64,000 nucleotides of DNA from Niallia sp. Man26 (GCF_022049065.2 NZ_CP095743.1:2681001-2745000), one strand, 5' to 3'; shown: positions 44,983 through 56,582, counted from the stretch's first letter. Translations and numbers: made by a program. Notes: generated by a model not told the origin, from the letters alone.

Positions 44983-47616
44983 TCAAATGGATTTGATATA
45001 TTCCTCAACATAGTTTAGCGCTTCTTGCAATTTTTGAGGGTCTTTTCCGCCAGCTTGAGCCATGTCCGGACGTCCTCCGCCGCCACCGCCGCAGCGTGTT
45101 GCCACTTCTTTGATGATCTTACCAGCATGGTAACCTTTGTCCATCAAGTCTTTCGTAACAGCAGCAATTAAGTTTACTTTATCTTCATTTACGCTGCCAA
45201 GAACAATGATTCCAGAATCAAGCTTTTGCTTCAAGTCATCAGCCATTGTGCGCAAGTTGTTCATGTCCACACCTTTAATGCTTGCTGTAAGAACATTAAC
45301 TCCATTAACGTCTTTTACTTGGTCAACTAGGTTGCCTGCTTCAATGTTGCTTAGTTTTGCTGCAAGCGACTCGTTTTCACGCTGAAGCTGTTTCAGCTCT
45401 GCTTGAATTGTCTCAATTCTAGTGCCGACATCTTTCGGGTTTGTTTTCAGCTTGCTTGCTGCATCCTTCAAGATGTTAAGCTGATCTGTCAACTGCTGGT
45501 AAGCAGCTTGTCCTGTTACAGCTTCGATCCTTCTTGTACCTGCACCAATACCAGCTTCTGAAATTATTTTGAACAAACCGATTGTGGATGTGTTATCAAC
45601 ATGACACCCACCGCATAGCTCAAGGCTGTAATCGCCAACTTGAACAACACGAACAACTTTTCCGTATTTTTCGCCGAATAAAGCCATTGCTCCCATCGCT
45701 TTTGCTTCCTCGATATCTTTATAATCAATTTGAACAGCAATACTTTCCCAAATTTTTTCATTAACGATTTTTTCAATTTTTTCAAGCTCTTCTGCTGTAA
45801 TTTGCCCGAAATGAGAGAAGTCAAAACGCAAACGGTCTGTTTGTACTAGAGAACCTGCTTGGTTAACATGCGTTCCAAGCACATCCTTTAATGCTTGATG
45901 AAGCAAATGTGTTGCCGTATGGTTTTTAACGATTTTTGAACGGTTGCTTCTGTCAACAGCAGCTTCCACTTCGTCATTAACTGTTATAACACCTGATTGC
46001 ACGATGCCTCGGTGCAGGTTTTGTCCGTTTGGTGCTTTTTGAACATCTTGGACCAAAATAGTAACAGCTTCTGATGAAATGGTTCCAGCGTCTGCAATTT
46101 GTCCGCCGCTTTCCGCATAGAATGGTGTCTTATCCAAAATGAACTGGATTTCTTGGCCTTCTTCTGCTTTCTCTACTACCTCTCCATCTACTAGCAAAGC
46201 AGATACAACAGCAGAAGCAGTTAGAGATTGATAGCCAACGAATTCACTTTCCACTTTGATTTCCCCAAGAACACTCGATTGAACTTGCATGCTTCCCACT
46301 TCTTGACGTGCCTTACGAGCTCGGTCACGCTGGCTTTCCATTTCTTTCTCAAAGCCTTCATGGTCAATTTTCATGCCTTGCTCTTCTGCATATTCCTCTG
46401 TCAATTCTACAGGGAAACCATATGTGTCATAAAGACGGAATACATCTTCACCTGAAATAACCAAGCTGTTAGACTTCTTCGCCTTTTCCATTACTTCCCC
46501 AAGAATGGAGAGACCTTCATTCAATGTCTCATGGAAGCGCTCTTCTTCGCTCTTCATTACTTTTTGAATAAAGTCGGCTTTCTCTTTCACTGTCGGATAG
46601 TAATCAAACATGATTTCACCAACAACAGGTACTAGCTCAAACATGAACGGGCGGTGGATATTGATCTTTTTCGCATAGCGGACAGCTCTGCGCAGCAATC
46701 TTCTTAAAACATATCCTCTGCCCTCATTAGAAGGCAATGCTCCGTCACCTACTGCGAATGCAACTGTACGAATATGGTCAGCAATTACCTTAAATGCTTC
46801 ATCTGTTTCCTTATCTGCACCATATTTCACATCAGCAATTTGTGCTGTTGCCGCAATAATTGGTGTAAAAAGATCTGTATCAAAATTGGTTGGAACATTT
46901 TGCACAACAGAAGCCATGCGCTCAAGTCCCATCCCTGTATCAATATTTTTCTTTGGAAGTGGTGTGTATGTTCCATCTGGATTATGGTTAAATTCAGAGA
47001 AAACAAGATTCCATACTTCTAAATAACGGTCATTTTCGCCGCCTGGATATAGTTCTGGGTCATTTAAATCATTTCCGTATTCTGGACCACGATCATAGAA
47101 AATCTCTGTATTCGGCCCACTTGGACCTTCCCCGATATCCCAAAAGTTTCCTTCTAAACGAATAATGCGGCTTTCAGGAATCCCTATTTTGTCGCGCCAT
47201 AACGCATATGCTTCTTCATCCTCAGGATGCACTGTGACAGATAGTTTCTCTTTGTCAAAACCAATCCACTTGTCGTCTGTTAAAAACTCCCAAGCCCAAT
47301 CAATTGCTTCCTCTTTGAAATAATCTCCAATTGAGAAGTTTCCAAGCATTTCAAAGAATGTTTGGTGCCTTGCGGTTTTTCCGACATTCTCAATATCATT
47401 TGTGCGAATTGATTTTTGTGCATTTGTAATTCGCGGATTTTCCGGGATTACACGGCCATCGAAATATTTTTTCAATGTTGCAACACCGCTGTTGATCCAA
47501 AGCAAAGAAGGATCTTCATGAGGAACTAATGATGCACTAGGTTCCACACTATGCCCTTTTTCTTGGAAAAAATCAAGGAACTTTCTTCTAATTTCTGCCC
47601 CTGTTAATACTTTCAT
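44983..47616 (-). CDS. alaS: Alanyl-tRNA synthetase
   Basis: AlaRS charges tRNA-Ala. The 877-residue enzyme has the class II catalytic domain ([14 protein letters not shown], then [10 protein letters not shown]), the editing domain with [11 protein letters not shown] and CGGCHV zinc residues, and the glycine-rich C-Ala region ([16 protein letters not shown]). AAGGAGG precedes the ATG. A T-box leader upstream makes its expression depend on uncharged tRNA-Ala. Confidence 0.98.
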   Translation of the reverse strand: MKVLTGAEIRRKFLDFFQEKGHSVEPSASLVPHEDPSLLWINSGVATLKKYFDGRVIPENPRITNAQKSIRTNDIENVGKTARHQTFFEMLGNFSIGDYFKEEAIDWAWEFLTDDKWIGFDKEKLSVTVHPEDEEAYALWRDKIGIPESRIIRLEGNFWDIGEGPSGPNTEIFYDRGPEYGNDLNDPELYPGGENDRYLEVWNLVFSEFNHNPDGTYTPLPKKNIDTGMGLERMASVVQNVPTNFDTDLFTPIIAATAQIADVKYGADKETDEAFKVIADHIRTVAFAVGDGALPSNEGRGYVLRRLLRRAVRYAKKINIHRPFMFELVPVVGEIMFDYYPTVKEKADFIQKVMKSEEERFHETLNEGLSILGEVMEKAKKSNSLVISGEDVFRLYDTYGFPVELTEEYAEEQGMKIDHEGFEKEMESQRDRARKARQEVGSMQVQSSVLGEIKVESEFVGYQSLTASAVVSALLVDGEVVEKAEEGQEIQFILDKTPFYAESGGQIADAGTISSEAVTILVQDVQKAPNGQNLHRGIVQSGVITVNDEVEAAVDRSNRSKIVKNHTATHLLHQALKDVLGTHVNQAGSLVQTDRLRFDFSHFGQITAEELEKIEKIVNEKIWESIAVQIDYKDIEEAKAMGAMALFGEKYGKVVRVVQVGDYSLELCGGCHVDNTSTIGLFKIISEAGIGAGTRRIEAVTGQAAYQQLTDQLNILKDAASKLKTNPKDVGTRIETIQAELKQLQRENESLAAKLSNIEAGNLVDQVKDVNGVNVLTASIKGVDMNNLRTMADDLKQKLDSGIIVLGSVNEDKVNLIAAVTKDLMDKGYHAGKIIKEVATRCGGGGGGRPDMAQAGGKDPQKLQEALNYVEEYIKSI

Positions 47617-47682
47617 AAAAAGTTTGCCTCCTTACTATGTATGACTCCTTAAATATTGATTAGGAGTAATAATTTTAAAGCA

Positions 47683-47936
47683 TAAAAAAAACCCCCATCC
47701 CTGGACAGGGACGAAAGTATGCTCGTGGTACCACCCTGATTTATGGCAAAACACTGCCATTTCTCAAATCTCCTTAACGCGGATGGACGGCAGGTATTAA
47801 CTGCATTCAAGAATTAGCTTTCGACTATCCTTCACTTATGTTCCTTTCAGCCACGGGAACACCTCTCTATTTAGCATACGCCTAAAGTGGACTATAATCT
47901 ACTTGATTCTATCATCATTTTGTCACTATGTTCTTC
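47683..47936 (-). promoter_or_regulatory. T-box leader of alaS
   Basis: The minus strand contains the T-box core AGGGTGGTACC (47727-47737) followed by a terminator stem (CGTCCCTG with CAGGGATG) and a T run at 47683-47690. Stem I features lie upstream, including a GTGGCTG-type apical loop. A GCT triplet at 47816-47818, in an internal loop between pairing ATTA and TAAT strands, is the likely alanine specifier codon, though the exact fold is my inference. Uncharged tRNA-Ala would favour the antiterminator. Confidence 0.92.
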
Positions 47937-47942
47937 TCTCGA

Positions 47943-47972
47943 ATTATACTGATTTTTCTCTGCAATTGTCAA
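47943..47972 (-). promoter_or_regulatory. Sigma-A promoter of alaS
   Basis: Perfect TTGACA (47967-47972) and perfect TATAAT (47943-47948) with an 18-base spacer on the minus strand; transcription would start near 47936, at the head of the T-box leader. Confidence 0.85.
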
Positions 47973-47993
47973 CATGTGAATCACTTAAGAATG

Positions 47994-49061
47994 CTAAGGA
48001 TTAGTGGTTTTTCCAAAATGAACGTGCAAATGCATGATTGCTACTTTCAAAATAGAAAGGACAGGAACTGCTACTACCATTCCGACAATACCGCCTACCT
48101 CTCCACCAAGGAGCAGGGCAAACATAATAAATAGAGGATGCATATGCAAGCTTTTCCCAACAATAAAGGGCGAAAGGATGTTACCTTCCAAAAACTGCAG
48201 CACTACAATGATGATAACAACAATGATCAGCATCTTAACAGACATTGTACTTGCAATTATAACGGCTGGAATTGCCCCTATAATGGGTCCGAAGTAAGGA
48301 ATAACATTGGTAATTCCAATGATTATTCCTAATACTAGCGGGTACTTTAAATCAAAAAAATAAAAGGAAATCGATGATAGACTGCCAATGATAAAACAAA
48401 CTAGCAGCTGTCCTCTTATATAGCTGCCCAAAGACTGATTTACATCCTTCAAAAATAAAACACTGCTTTCACGCCATTTGTTAGGAGTTAAAAGCAAGGC
48501 CGCTCTTTTTACTGCTTCAATATCCTTTAACATGTAAAAAGAAATAAACGGTATTAACATCATAATTACGAATGAATTAACAAAACCCATGATACCTTTA
48601 ATAAGCTTTGTCAGCAATCCATCCAGCTTAACTTCAAAAGATTCAATCCCTTTATCAACCTTCGTCTGCAAATTATCAGGCCATGCCCTTGTTCGCTCTT
48701 GTATATAGTCAATCCAGCTTCTGTACTGGTTTGCAAGCTCTGGCGCATTTTCTGTCAGCTCTCTCATCTGCTCAATGAAAATCGGAATGCACTTATAAAG
48801 TCCATAGCCGACTCCTCCAAAAAAGAGGATATATATAAATGCCACAGCAAGGCCGCGATGCAGTCCCATTTCGTGGATTTTTTCAACAATCGGATGAAGC
48901 AAATAGGTAATAAATGCACCAAGGACGAAAGGAAATATCACCTTCATCAACAGCTGCAAGATTGGAGTCCAAATTGGAGATAATTTAAAAAAGATAAAAA
49001 CTACAATAAACAGCAATAGTGTAAATGCTAAGCGATAATACCACTTTACTCTTATTTCCAT
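47994..49061 (-). CDS. yrrI: AI-2E family transporter (YrrI)
   Basis: A 355-residue polytopic membrane protein with about eight helices and the family signatures FVLGAFITYLLHPIVE, IIGAIPAVIIAS and LGGEVGGIVGMVVAVP. The family was named for an autoinducer-2 exporter, but some members are sodium-proton antiporters, so the substrate is open. I start at ATG 49061 with GGGAGGAG upstream; 17 extra codons are open without a site. Confidence 0.9.
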   Translation of the reverse strand: MEIRVKWYYRLAFTLLLFIVVFIFFKLSPIWTPILQLLMKVIFPFVLGAFITYLLHPIVEKIHEMGLHRGLAVAFIYILFFGGVGYGLYKCIPIFIEQMRELTENAPELANQYRSWIDYIQERTRAWPDNLQTKVDKGIESFEVKLDGLLTKLIKGIMGFVNSFVIMMLIPFISFYMLKDIEAVKRAALLLTPNKWRESSVLFLKDVNQSLGSYIRGQLLVCFIIGSLSSISFYFFDLKYPLVLGIIIGITNVIPYFGPIIGAIPAVIIASTMSVKMLIIVVIIIVVLQFLEGNILSPFIVGKSLHMHPLFIMFALLLGGEVGGIVGMVVAVPVLSILKVAIMHLHVHFGKTTNP

Positions 49062-49108
49062 TCTACACTCCTCCCACCCATAATTTGTGTGAAAAGGAGG
49101 TAATTTAT

Positions 49109-49139
49109 ACAAATAAAGGAGGCGAATTACACGCCTCCT
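49109..49139 (-). terminator. Terminator after the zinc-ribbon gene
   Basis: AGGAGGCG and CGCCTCCT, perfect arms with a 7-base loop, then TTTATTT on the minus strand. Confidence 0.87.
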
Positions 49140-49145
49140 GATTTC

Positions 49146-49334
49146 TTAACTGTATCTGCGATTGTCTTCCTCGAACAAGTCATCTAATGAACTAAGGCTT
49201 CCATCCTCTTCCACTTGATGTGTATGGATAACCCCTTTTACTAATGACAGCTCAATAAAACAGTTCCAGCAATAATACTGGCTGATTCCAATTTTCCCGA
49301 TATCTTTGCTTTGGCAATTTGGACAGACTAACAT
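49146..49334 (-). CDS. Small zinc-ribbon protein
   Basis: A 62-residue protein with two CxxC knuckles, CPNC at residues 4-7 and CWNC at 22-25, forming a rubredoxin-like zinc ribbon; the second half is acidic (EEDGSLSSLDDLFEEDN). GAGGTG lies 8 bases before the ATG. Function unknown; it may be a transcription or nucleic-acid adaptor. It stands between recD2 and yrrI with terminators on both sides. Confidence 0.82.
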   Translation of the reverse strand: MLVCPNCQSKDIGKIGISQYYCWNCFIELSLVKGVIHTHQVEEDGSLSSLDDLFEEDNRRYS

Positions 49335-49481
49335 CTGAAAACACCTCTAACAATAAGTTTATAGACAGCCATTTCTCAAAATGGTTGTCACTGGTGTTTC
49401 CAGTGTGTCCAATTCTTACCATAAATAAACATCTCATAGCTTTTTTTATAGGAGCCGGCTTTTTAATGCTGTTTTCTTCTC

Positions 49482-49517
49482 AAAAAAAACAGATGCCATT
49501 CCTTTAGAATGACATCT
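49482..49517 (-). terminator. Terminator after recD2
   Basis: AGATGTCATTC and GAATGGCATCT pair fully in the minus-strand RNA with one G-U pair and a 5-base loop, then TTTTTTTT. The rest of the 245-base gap shows nothing further. Confidence 0.87.
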
Positions 49518-49579
49518 ATAGCTTGCTTCTTTATATAAAAACAATGTGATACAAACATTTCCACTAATCGTTTATTGTG

Positions 49580-51994
49580 TCAGCTTTCTTGAGCTGGCAT
49601 AAAATCATATGGAGTAACATTCTCCATTCCGATAAGCGGATCAATTTCCATTATCCGATCACTGTAAAACAAGGAAACATCTTCTTCTGCTGCCTCGATA
49701 TCTGCATCACTTTGCGAAAAGACTTCTTTCAGCTTTTCCTGCAGGGAAGTTTGGCGGTTCAGCTCATCATTTCGGCCTACCCCTATTTCCATCGCATCCA
49801 CTTCGCCAAGCAATATTAAAAATTGTTTACTTCTTGTAATGCCGGTATATATTAAGTTTCTCCGCAGCATCCTATAGTAGCTTTTTACAATCGGCATAAT
49901 AACAATTGGAAATTCACTACCTTGGGACTTATGAACAGAACAGCAATAAGCATGGGTAATTTGATTTAAATCCTGCCTAGTATAAGTTGCTTCAATTCCA
50001 TCGAAGGAGACAATAACCATGTCTTGTTTTTCTGTATTTTCCTTTGCATAAAAGATGGATACAATTTCTCCCATATCTCCATTATAGACATTGTTTTCTG
50101 GCTGATTAACGAGTTGCAGCACCTTATCGCCAATTCGGTATTTAACATCGCCGAACTTCAATTCCTTACGTGTTCCATCTGGATTTGGGTTCAATATTTC
50201 CTGGAGAATGACATTGAGCCGGTCTATTCCTGCAGGGCCTCTGTACATCGGTGCCAGAACTTGAATATCCATTGGCGCATAGCCCTTTTTCTTCGCGTTG
50301 AGGACAACCTTCTCAATAGCCTGTGCTATTTGTCCAGAGGCACATTTAATGAAGGACCTGTCTGTTTGCTGCTGAGTTAAATTACTTGGCAATCTGCCGT
50401 CCTTTATCTCATGAGCAAGTTCAATGATAGAAGAACCTTCACTCTGCCTGTAAATATCAGAAAGCCGGACTGTCGGAATGCAGCTTGATGCCAGCAAATC
50501 CTTCAGCACCTGGCCTGGTCCAACAGACGGAAGCTGGTCTTCATCTCCGACAAGAATGACTTGAATATTGGCTGGCAATGCTTTAAACAGCTGAAAAGCT
50601 AGCCAAATATCAACCATGGAGGTTTCATCAACAATAATGATTTTTCCTTCAAGAGGATTCTCCTCGTCCTTGTCAAAACCGCCGCTTCCGTTCCAGCCTA
50701 ACAGACGATGAATGGTGACAGCAGGTAAACCAGTCGATTCTGTCATCCTTTTAGCCGCTCTTCCTGTGGGAGCCGCTAAAATAAAAGGAAAAGGTTCTTC
50801 CTTTTTGTAATCCTTCGGATCAAGGCTGCAGCCATGCAGTTCACCATAAAGCTCTACAATCCCTTTTATAACCGTGGTTTTTCCTGTCCCCGGTCCGCCT
50901 GTCAGCATAAGCATCGGCGCCATCAGTGCTGTTTGGATGGCTTCCCTTTGTGATGGTGCATATTGAACTCCAAGCCTGTCTTCCAAATTTCCGAGTGCAA
51001 GCAAAAATTCCGATTCTGGAAACTGATCTTCGTATTCCTGCTGTTCCATCACTCTTTTAATATGCCGGACAAGGCCTTTTTCTGAGTAATAAAGGGAAGG
51101 CAGGAAAATCTTCTTATCTTCGACGATGATTTTCTTTTCTTCCTGAAGCAAGACAATCTGGTCTGCAATAGCTGAAAAGTCTACTTGCTCCTGTTTATTT
51201 TCCTCGAGAAGATCCTTTACTCTGTTCAGCACATATTCTGCTTCCAGGTAGACATGTCCCTCCTGGCTGCTGCCAAGCTCGAGCACATAGAGGCAGCCTG
51301 CTTTAATTCTGTCAGGATGGCTGCCAATCAGGCCAATCTGAAAGCCTAAGTCATCTGCTTTACCAAAACCGATTCCTTCTACATCCTCTACAAGCTTATA
51401 AGGGTTGGACTGGATAACCTCCAATGTGTTTTCCTTATAAGTCTGGTAAATTTTCATGGATAGCTGCGGCCCGAAACCATACTGATTCAACGATATCATC
51501 GCCTGCTCCAGCCCTTGATTCTGCATGAGCGTATCATAAAGAAGCTTCGCCTTGTCTGGAGGAAGTTTGGGAACAGTATCAAGCAAAGATGGTTCATTCA
51601 AAATTTTAGAGATGGCATTTTCCCCTAAAGTGTCCACGATGTTCTCTGCTGTTTTCTGGCCGATTCCTTTAAATAGCTCACTAGACAGATAGGTGATAAC
51701 CCCTTGTTTTGTCTGCGGCATCTCTTTTCGGAAAGAGGAGACCTGGAATTGGAGTCCAAAGCGGGGATGGTCTTTAAATTCACCAAAGAATGTATATGTA
51801 TCATTTTCATGCATCTTCGGCAAATATCCTGTGACAACGGCTTCCTTATCTTCATAGCTGTCATTCGTTTCATCTACCCTTATCCTGAGCACGGTATAAA
51901 GATTATCTTCGTTGTGAAATATCGTGACAAGATGGCGCCCCTTCACATACTTACCCTGCTCCTCGAAAAGATCCAGTGAATTTTGCTCTTCCAA
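49580..51994 (-). CDS. recD2: ATP-dependent DNA helicase RecD2
   Basis: RecD2 is a 5-prime to 3-prime helicase that works without RecBC and helps repair and replication fork progress. The 804-residue protein has the N-terminal OB and helix-hairpin-helix region (LFKGIGQKTAENIV, VEGIGFGKADDLG), then SF1B motifs GGPGTGKTT, VDETSMVD, GDEDQLPSVGPGQ and the C-terminal AYCCSVHKSQGSEF. TTG start with AGGGGGG upstream. B. subtilis name YrrC. Confidence 0.96.
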   Translation of the reverse strand: MEEQNSLDLFEEQGKYVKGRHLVTIFHNEDNLYTVLRIRVDETNDSYEDKEAVVTGYLPKMHENDTYTFFGEFKDHPRFGLQFQVSSFRKEMPQTKQGVITYLSSELFKGIGQKTAENIVDTLGENAISKILNEPSLLDTVPKLPPDKAKLLYDTLMQNQGLEQAMISLNQYGFGPQLSMKIYQTYKENTLEVIQSNPYKLVEDVEGIGFGKADDLGFQIGLIGSHPDRIKAGCLYVLELGSSQEGHVYLEAEYVLNRVKDLLEENKQEQVDFSAIADQIVLLQEEKKIIVEDKKIFLPSLYYSEKGLVRHIKRVMEQQEYEDQFPESEFLLALGNLEDRLGVQYAPSQREAIQTALMAPMLMLTGGPGTGKTTVIKGIVELYGELHGCSLDPKDYKKEEPFPFILAAPTGRAAKRMTESTGLPAVTIHRLLGWNGSGGFDKDEENPLEGKIIIVDETSMVDIWLAFQLFKALPANIQVILVGDEDQLPSVGPGQVLKDLLASSCIPTVRLSDIYRQSEGSSIIELAHEIKDGRLPSNLTQQQTDRSFIKCASGQIAQAIEKVVLNAKKKGYAPMDIQVLAPMYRGPAGIDRLNVILQEILNPNPDGTRKELKFGDVKYRIGDKVLQLVNQPENNVYNGDMGEIVSIFYAKENTEKQDMVIVSFDGIEATYTRQDLNQITHAYCCSVHKSQGSEFPIVIMPIVKSYYRMLRRNLIYTGITRSKQFLILLGEVDAMEIGVGRNDELNRQTSLQEKLKEVFSQSDADIEAAEEDVSLFYSDRIMEIDPLIGMENVTPYDFMPAQES

Positions 51995-52032
51995 TTTTTT
52001 CTCCCCCCTCTTTTAAATTTTTTAAAATACAA

Positions 52033-52680
52033 TCAGCCTCCGAGAATTTGTTTTCCCATTTGAGCCAGCTGATGATCAGGCTGAATTTCCAATGCTTTGT
52101 TAAACATCTCAAGCGCTTTTTCTTCCTGTTCCTTAAATCCATATGCAACACCAAGATTATAATAAGCATCTGCATGCTCTGGGTCTAACTCAATGCAGCT
52201 TGTAAATTTCTCCATTGCTTCATCAATATATTCCCCTTGCGCAAGGCATAAACCAAGCTGGAACAATGCTTCTGCATCCTCACTGTTCAGCTCAACGGCA
52301 CGCTGCAGAAAGGGAATAGCAAGAATCGATTTTTCCAACCCAATATATGTCATGCCCAGCATGAAATAGTTGTCACTCGATTCGAGTCCTTTCTCAAGTG
52401 CTGTCTCGAACATCGCTTTAGCAGACTCAAGCTCCTCCTGTTCAAAATAGACTGTTCCTGCACTATAGTAAGCTGCGGCCATATCTGGATCAATTTCTAT
52501 CGCTTTTTCATAGAAGGAAACAGCTCTGCTTAAATCACCCAACGCTGACAGCACATTTCCAAAGTTAACATATGATACTGCGTTAGCAGGGTTCTTTTCA
52601 ATTTCTTCCATAAACACTTTTGCTGCTTCTTCAAATTTGCCTTCTTGCATATATTTAATTCCTAATTGATTTGTCTCCAC
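52033..52680 (-). CDS. yrrB: TPR repeat protein YrrB
   Basis: A 215-residue protein made almost wholly of tetratricopeptide repeats of about 34 residues (for example AVSYVNFGNVLSALGDLSRA and ADAYYNLGVAYGFKEQEEKA), about six in all. It is a protein-binding scaffold; B. subtilis YrrB has been suggested to link mnmA, iscS and recD2 neighbours, but its partner is unproven. GTG start with CGGAGTG 9 bases upstream. Confidence 0.9.
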   Translation of the reverse strand: METNQLGIKYMQEGKFEEAAKVFMEEIEKNPANAVSYVNFGNVLSALGDLSRAVSFYEKAIEIDPDMAAAYYSAGTVYFEQEELESAKAMFETALEKGLESSDNYFMLGMTYIGLEKSILAIPFLQRAVELNSEDAEALFQLGLCLAQGEYIDEAMEKFTSCIELDPEHADAYYNLGVAYGFKEQEEKALEMFNKALEIQPDHQLAQMGKQILGG

Positions 52681-52764
52681 TTATAAACACACTCCGTTTC
52701 TCACTAAAAGTATAGCATATTTTAGCCTAATGGAAATCTTCCAATTCACTCTGCATTTCTTTCT

Positions 52765-52824
52765 TAAAAAAAAGAGAAACAGCTGCTTAATTCCAAAGGA
52801 AAAGCAGCAAGTTTCTCTTTTTTT
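52765..52824 (-). terminator. Terminator after mnmA
   Basis: Two stacked stems, AAAAAAGAGAAAC with GTTTCTCTTTTTT and GCTGCTT with AAGCAGC, form a long hairpin followed by T on the minus strand. Confidence 0.88.
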
Positions 52825-52825
52825 A

Positions 52826-53971
<1,146 letters not shown>

Positions 53972-53999
53972 CTATTTGGAAGAATACAGTTCAAGCTAG

Positions 54000-55154
54000 T
54001 CAGATAAGCTTATTGCCTGTTAATCTTTGCACGATTTTAGACAGCTCAGATCCGACCTTTTTGATCTGTTCTTCTGTATTGTATAACCCGAAGCTAAATC
54101 GAATAGAGTTCTTCGTCCTTTCTGAGTTCTCGCCAAACATGCTTACGAGTACATGGGAAGGATCGATAGAGCCTGCTGTACAAGCAGAACCGCTTGAAGC
54201 AGCAATGCCTGCCAAATCTAGATTTACGAGCAGTGCCTCTACATTTGTTCCAGGAAAGCTTAAGTTTAAAACATGTGGCAGCATATTTTCAACTAATCCG
54301 TTTTGCACAAACTCAATTTTATTTTCTTCCAATGTTTGAACAAGCGTTTTTTTAAAGCTTTCATACTTTTGCTTTTTTTCCTGTCTCTCAGAAATGGCGA
54401 TTTCTGCGGCCAGTTGAAAGCCTGCTACTGCTGGAACATTTTCCGTACCAGCTCTGCGCTTTCTTTCCTGTTCACCGCCAAATAAGCGTGGTGAAAGCTG
54501 AATGCCATTTTCAATATAAAGGAAACCAATTCCTTTAGGGCCATTGATTTTATGAGAAGAAACGGACAGAAGATTGATATGCTGCTTCTTCACATCAATT
54601 TCCTCCATACCGTAGGCTTGGACAGCATCTGTATGGAAAAGGGCCTGATGGTCTTTTAGGACTTCTCCTATTTCAGCAATAGGCTGGATTGCGCCAACTT
54701 CATTGTTTCCATACATAATTGTCACAAGTATAGTATCGTCTCGCAATTCCTTTTTCAACACATCAAGATCAATCACACCAAATTCATTAACAGGAAGATA
54801 GGTAACATCAAAACCTTTTTTCGCCAGCTCCTCACATGCATGCAAAACTGCGTGATGTTCAATTTCTGTTGTTATGATATGTTTCCCAAGATGTTGATAG
54901 CTTTCAGCCACTCCAAATATTGCGTGGTTATCCGCTTCTGTCCCGCCGCTTGTGATAATGATTTCCGACTCTTGCGCTCCTATGCTTGATGCAAGGCTGG
55001 CTCTGGCATTATCAATAATCTTTCGGGCCTGTCTTCCAAATGTGTGAATGCTTGAAGGATTTCCATAAATCGATTGCATCACTTCATGCATTCTTTCGAT
55101 AACCTTAGGATGCATCGGCGACGTTGCCGCATGATCCACATATATATGTTCCAA
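54000..55154 (-). CDS. iscS: Cysteine desulfurase (YrvO/IscS type)
   Basis: This PLP enzyme takes sulfur from cysteine and passes it as a persulfide. The 384-residue protein starts MEHIYVDHAATSPMHP, has the PLP lysine K202 in SSHKINGPKG and the persulfide cysteine C325 in SSGSACTAG. Next to mnmA it most likely serves tRNA thiolation, as YrvO does. The TTG start is 6 bases after AGGTG; a GTG three codons earlier lies inside that site. Confidence 0.95.
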   Translation of the reverse strand: MEHIYVDHAATSPMHPKVIERMHEVMQSIYGNPSSIHTFGRQARKIIDNARASLASSIGAQESEIIITSGGTEADNHAIFGVAESYQHLGKHIITTEIEHHAVLHACEELAKKGFDVTYLPVNEFGVIDLDVLKKELRDDTILVTIMYGNNEVGAIQPIAEIGEVLKDHQALFHTDAVQAYGMEEIDVKKQHINLLSVSSHKINGPKGIGFLYIENGIQLSPRLFGGEQERKRRAGTENVPAVAGFQLAAEIAISERQEKKQKYESFKKTLVQTLEENKIEFVQNGLVENMLPHVLNLSFPGTNVEALLVNLDLAGIAASSGSACTAGSIDPSHVLVSMFGENSERTKNSIRFSFGLYNTEEQIKKVGSELSKIVQRLTGNKLI

Positions 55155-55243
55155 CTTCTTCACCTACTAAAGTTTTATTCTAAATAGCAACTATCTTATA
55201 GTAATAGGATAGGCACATTCTTTCCAATTATTTGTTTCAACGA

Positions 55244-55663
55244 TTAAATATAGAACATGTATGAATCTGTATCATTTTCCTCTTTATGGTTCGCCAAGTC
55301 CTCAATTGTTGTGGAATCAAGCACTTCTTTAACTGCATCACGGATTTTCATCCATAGAGCTTTTTTAGCAGGCTCCTCGTTTTCAATCCCCTCAACAGGA
55401 CTGATTGGTCCTTCTAAAGTGCGGATGATATCACCTGCAGTGATGTTTTTCGGGTCGTCACCAAGAACATAGCCGCCGTATGCTCCTCTGATGCTTCGGA
55501 CAAATCCTGCGTTGCGGAGCGGTGCTACAAGCTGCTCTAAATAATGCTCTGACAAGTCATTTGTCTGTGCAATTGACTTAAGGGAAATCGGACCGTCTCC
55601 ATGTTTTTTTGCTAATTCCATCATAATTGTTAAGCCGTAGCGGCCTTTTGTTGAGATTTTCAT
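55244..55663 (-). CDS. cymR: Cysteine metabolism repressor CymR (Rrf2 family)
   Basis: CymR with CysK represses sulfur genes when cysteine is abundant. The 139-residue protein matches B. subtilis CymR (YrzC) closely: MKISTKGRYGLTIMMELAKK, SEHYLEQLVAPLRNAG, RGAYGGYVLG and the MFYI end. It contains no cysteine at all, so it lacks the iron-sulfur ligands of IscR. The ATG overlaps the stop of the upstream permease gene. Likely targets in this window are the two boxes at 33560 and 35009. Confidence 0.95.
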   Translation of the reverse strand: MKISTKGRYGLTIMMELAKKHGDGPISLKSIAQTNDLSEHYLEQLVAPLRNAGFVRSIRGAYGGYVLGDDPKNITAGDIIRTLEGPISPVEGIENEEPAKKALWMKIRDAVKEVLDSTTIEDLANHKEENDTDSYMFYI

Positions 55664-56346
55664 AAACCAGCACTCCTATTATTAGCTATTTTTTTATGTC
55701 GATGATGTGATTTTTTCACATTTGCCAGCAGCAATTCCGTCCATTTCCGGCATTGCGGAATACTGAAACCAGCGATTTTACCGATGATAACCGCATATGC
55801 GACCGTTCCCCAAAATACAGGTCCGCCCATAAGCCAGCCTGAAAACAGAACAGCCGCCTCCATGATAAACCTGGTTTTAGAAATACTTAAGCCAAGCTTT
55901 TGTGATAATACAAGCATCAAACTGTCTCTTGGCCCCGCTCCCAGGTTCGCAGAGATATAAAAGCCCATTCCATAAGCCATGATAACAAGACCAAATAAAA
56001 ACATTACTTCCCTGCCAAGTAATGTGGGAGGTGTCTTAATAAATGGCATCATTAAAAATAAATCAATAAAAATACCTACTAACAGCATATTGAGAAATGC
56101 ACCGATCTGCGGGATTGACTTGGAAAGGATTGCACTTACAAAAAGGACAAAAAAGCCGACAATGATCGTCCAGCTCCCAATTGTCAAACCAAGTTGGTAG
56201 TACAAGCCGATATTCAGTACATCCCACGGAGCAGAACCTAAGTCTGCTTCTATCAAAAGAACAATTCCAAATGACATGATAAGCAGGCCGACAATGAATA
56301 TTACCGTTCGCCATGTAAGCTGTCTCATCTTCAATGTGGCTTCCAT
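55660..56346 (-). CDS. YczE/YitT-type membrane protein
   Basis: A 228-residue protein with about five to six membrane helices (FIVGLLIMSFGIVLLIEADL, NMLLVGIFIDLFL, YGMGFYISANLGAGPRDSL). The pattern of LGSAPWD and LGAGPRD repeats is that of the YczE/YyaS/YitT family; substrate unknown. Its TGA stop overlaps the cymR ATG, so cymR is translated with it. That coupling suggests a role in sulfur or cysteine transport, which is inference. Confidence 0.85.
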   Translation of the reverse strand: MEATLKMRQLTWRTVIFIVGLLIMSFGIVLLIEADLGSAPWDVLNIGLYYQLGLTIGSWTIIVGFFVLFVSAILSKSIPQIGAFLNMLLVGIFIDLFLMMPFIKTPPTLLGREVMFLFGLVIMAYGMGFYISANLGAGPRDSLMLVLSQKLGLSISKTRFIMEAAVLFSGWLMGGPVFWGTVAYAVIIGKIAGFSIPQCRKWTELLLANVKKSHHRHKKIANNRSAGL

Positions 56347-56402
56347 TCTTTATATCCACCTTTACATGTTTACAAATATCCGCAGCAAATTGAACAATAT
56401 GC

Positions 56403-56411
56403 ATTATAACA
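56403..56411 (-). promoter_or_regulatory. Extended -10 promoter of the yczE-like gene and cymR
   Basis: The minus strand reads TGTTATAAT, a perfect extended -10 element, with no good -35. The start of transcription would be about 50 bases before the permease ATG. Confidence 0.5.
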
Positions 56412-56459
56412 TATTCCCTCTTCACGCCGCTTGCTTCAACACTAATACTTTCATTATGA

Positions 56460-56496
56460 ATATGATATATCCTATCTATTCAATAGGATATCATAT
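56460..56496. repeat. Palindrome upstream of the yczE-like gene and cymR
   Basis: ATATGATA, TA, TCCTAT and ATAGGATATCATAT form a 14-base dyad with a 2-base insertion and a 7-base loop. It lies about 50 bases upstream of the predicted promoter; on the plus strand a T run follows, but no plus-strand gene ends here. Possible operator for the cymR operon. Confidence 0.45.
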
Positions 56497-56582
56497 TTCT
56501 GGTCTTTTTTTTGGTTTTTAAGTGGTTGCTTACGTAAAATTTCGTATTAAAGGCTGTATTTTTGTTATTTCCATGACAAACA

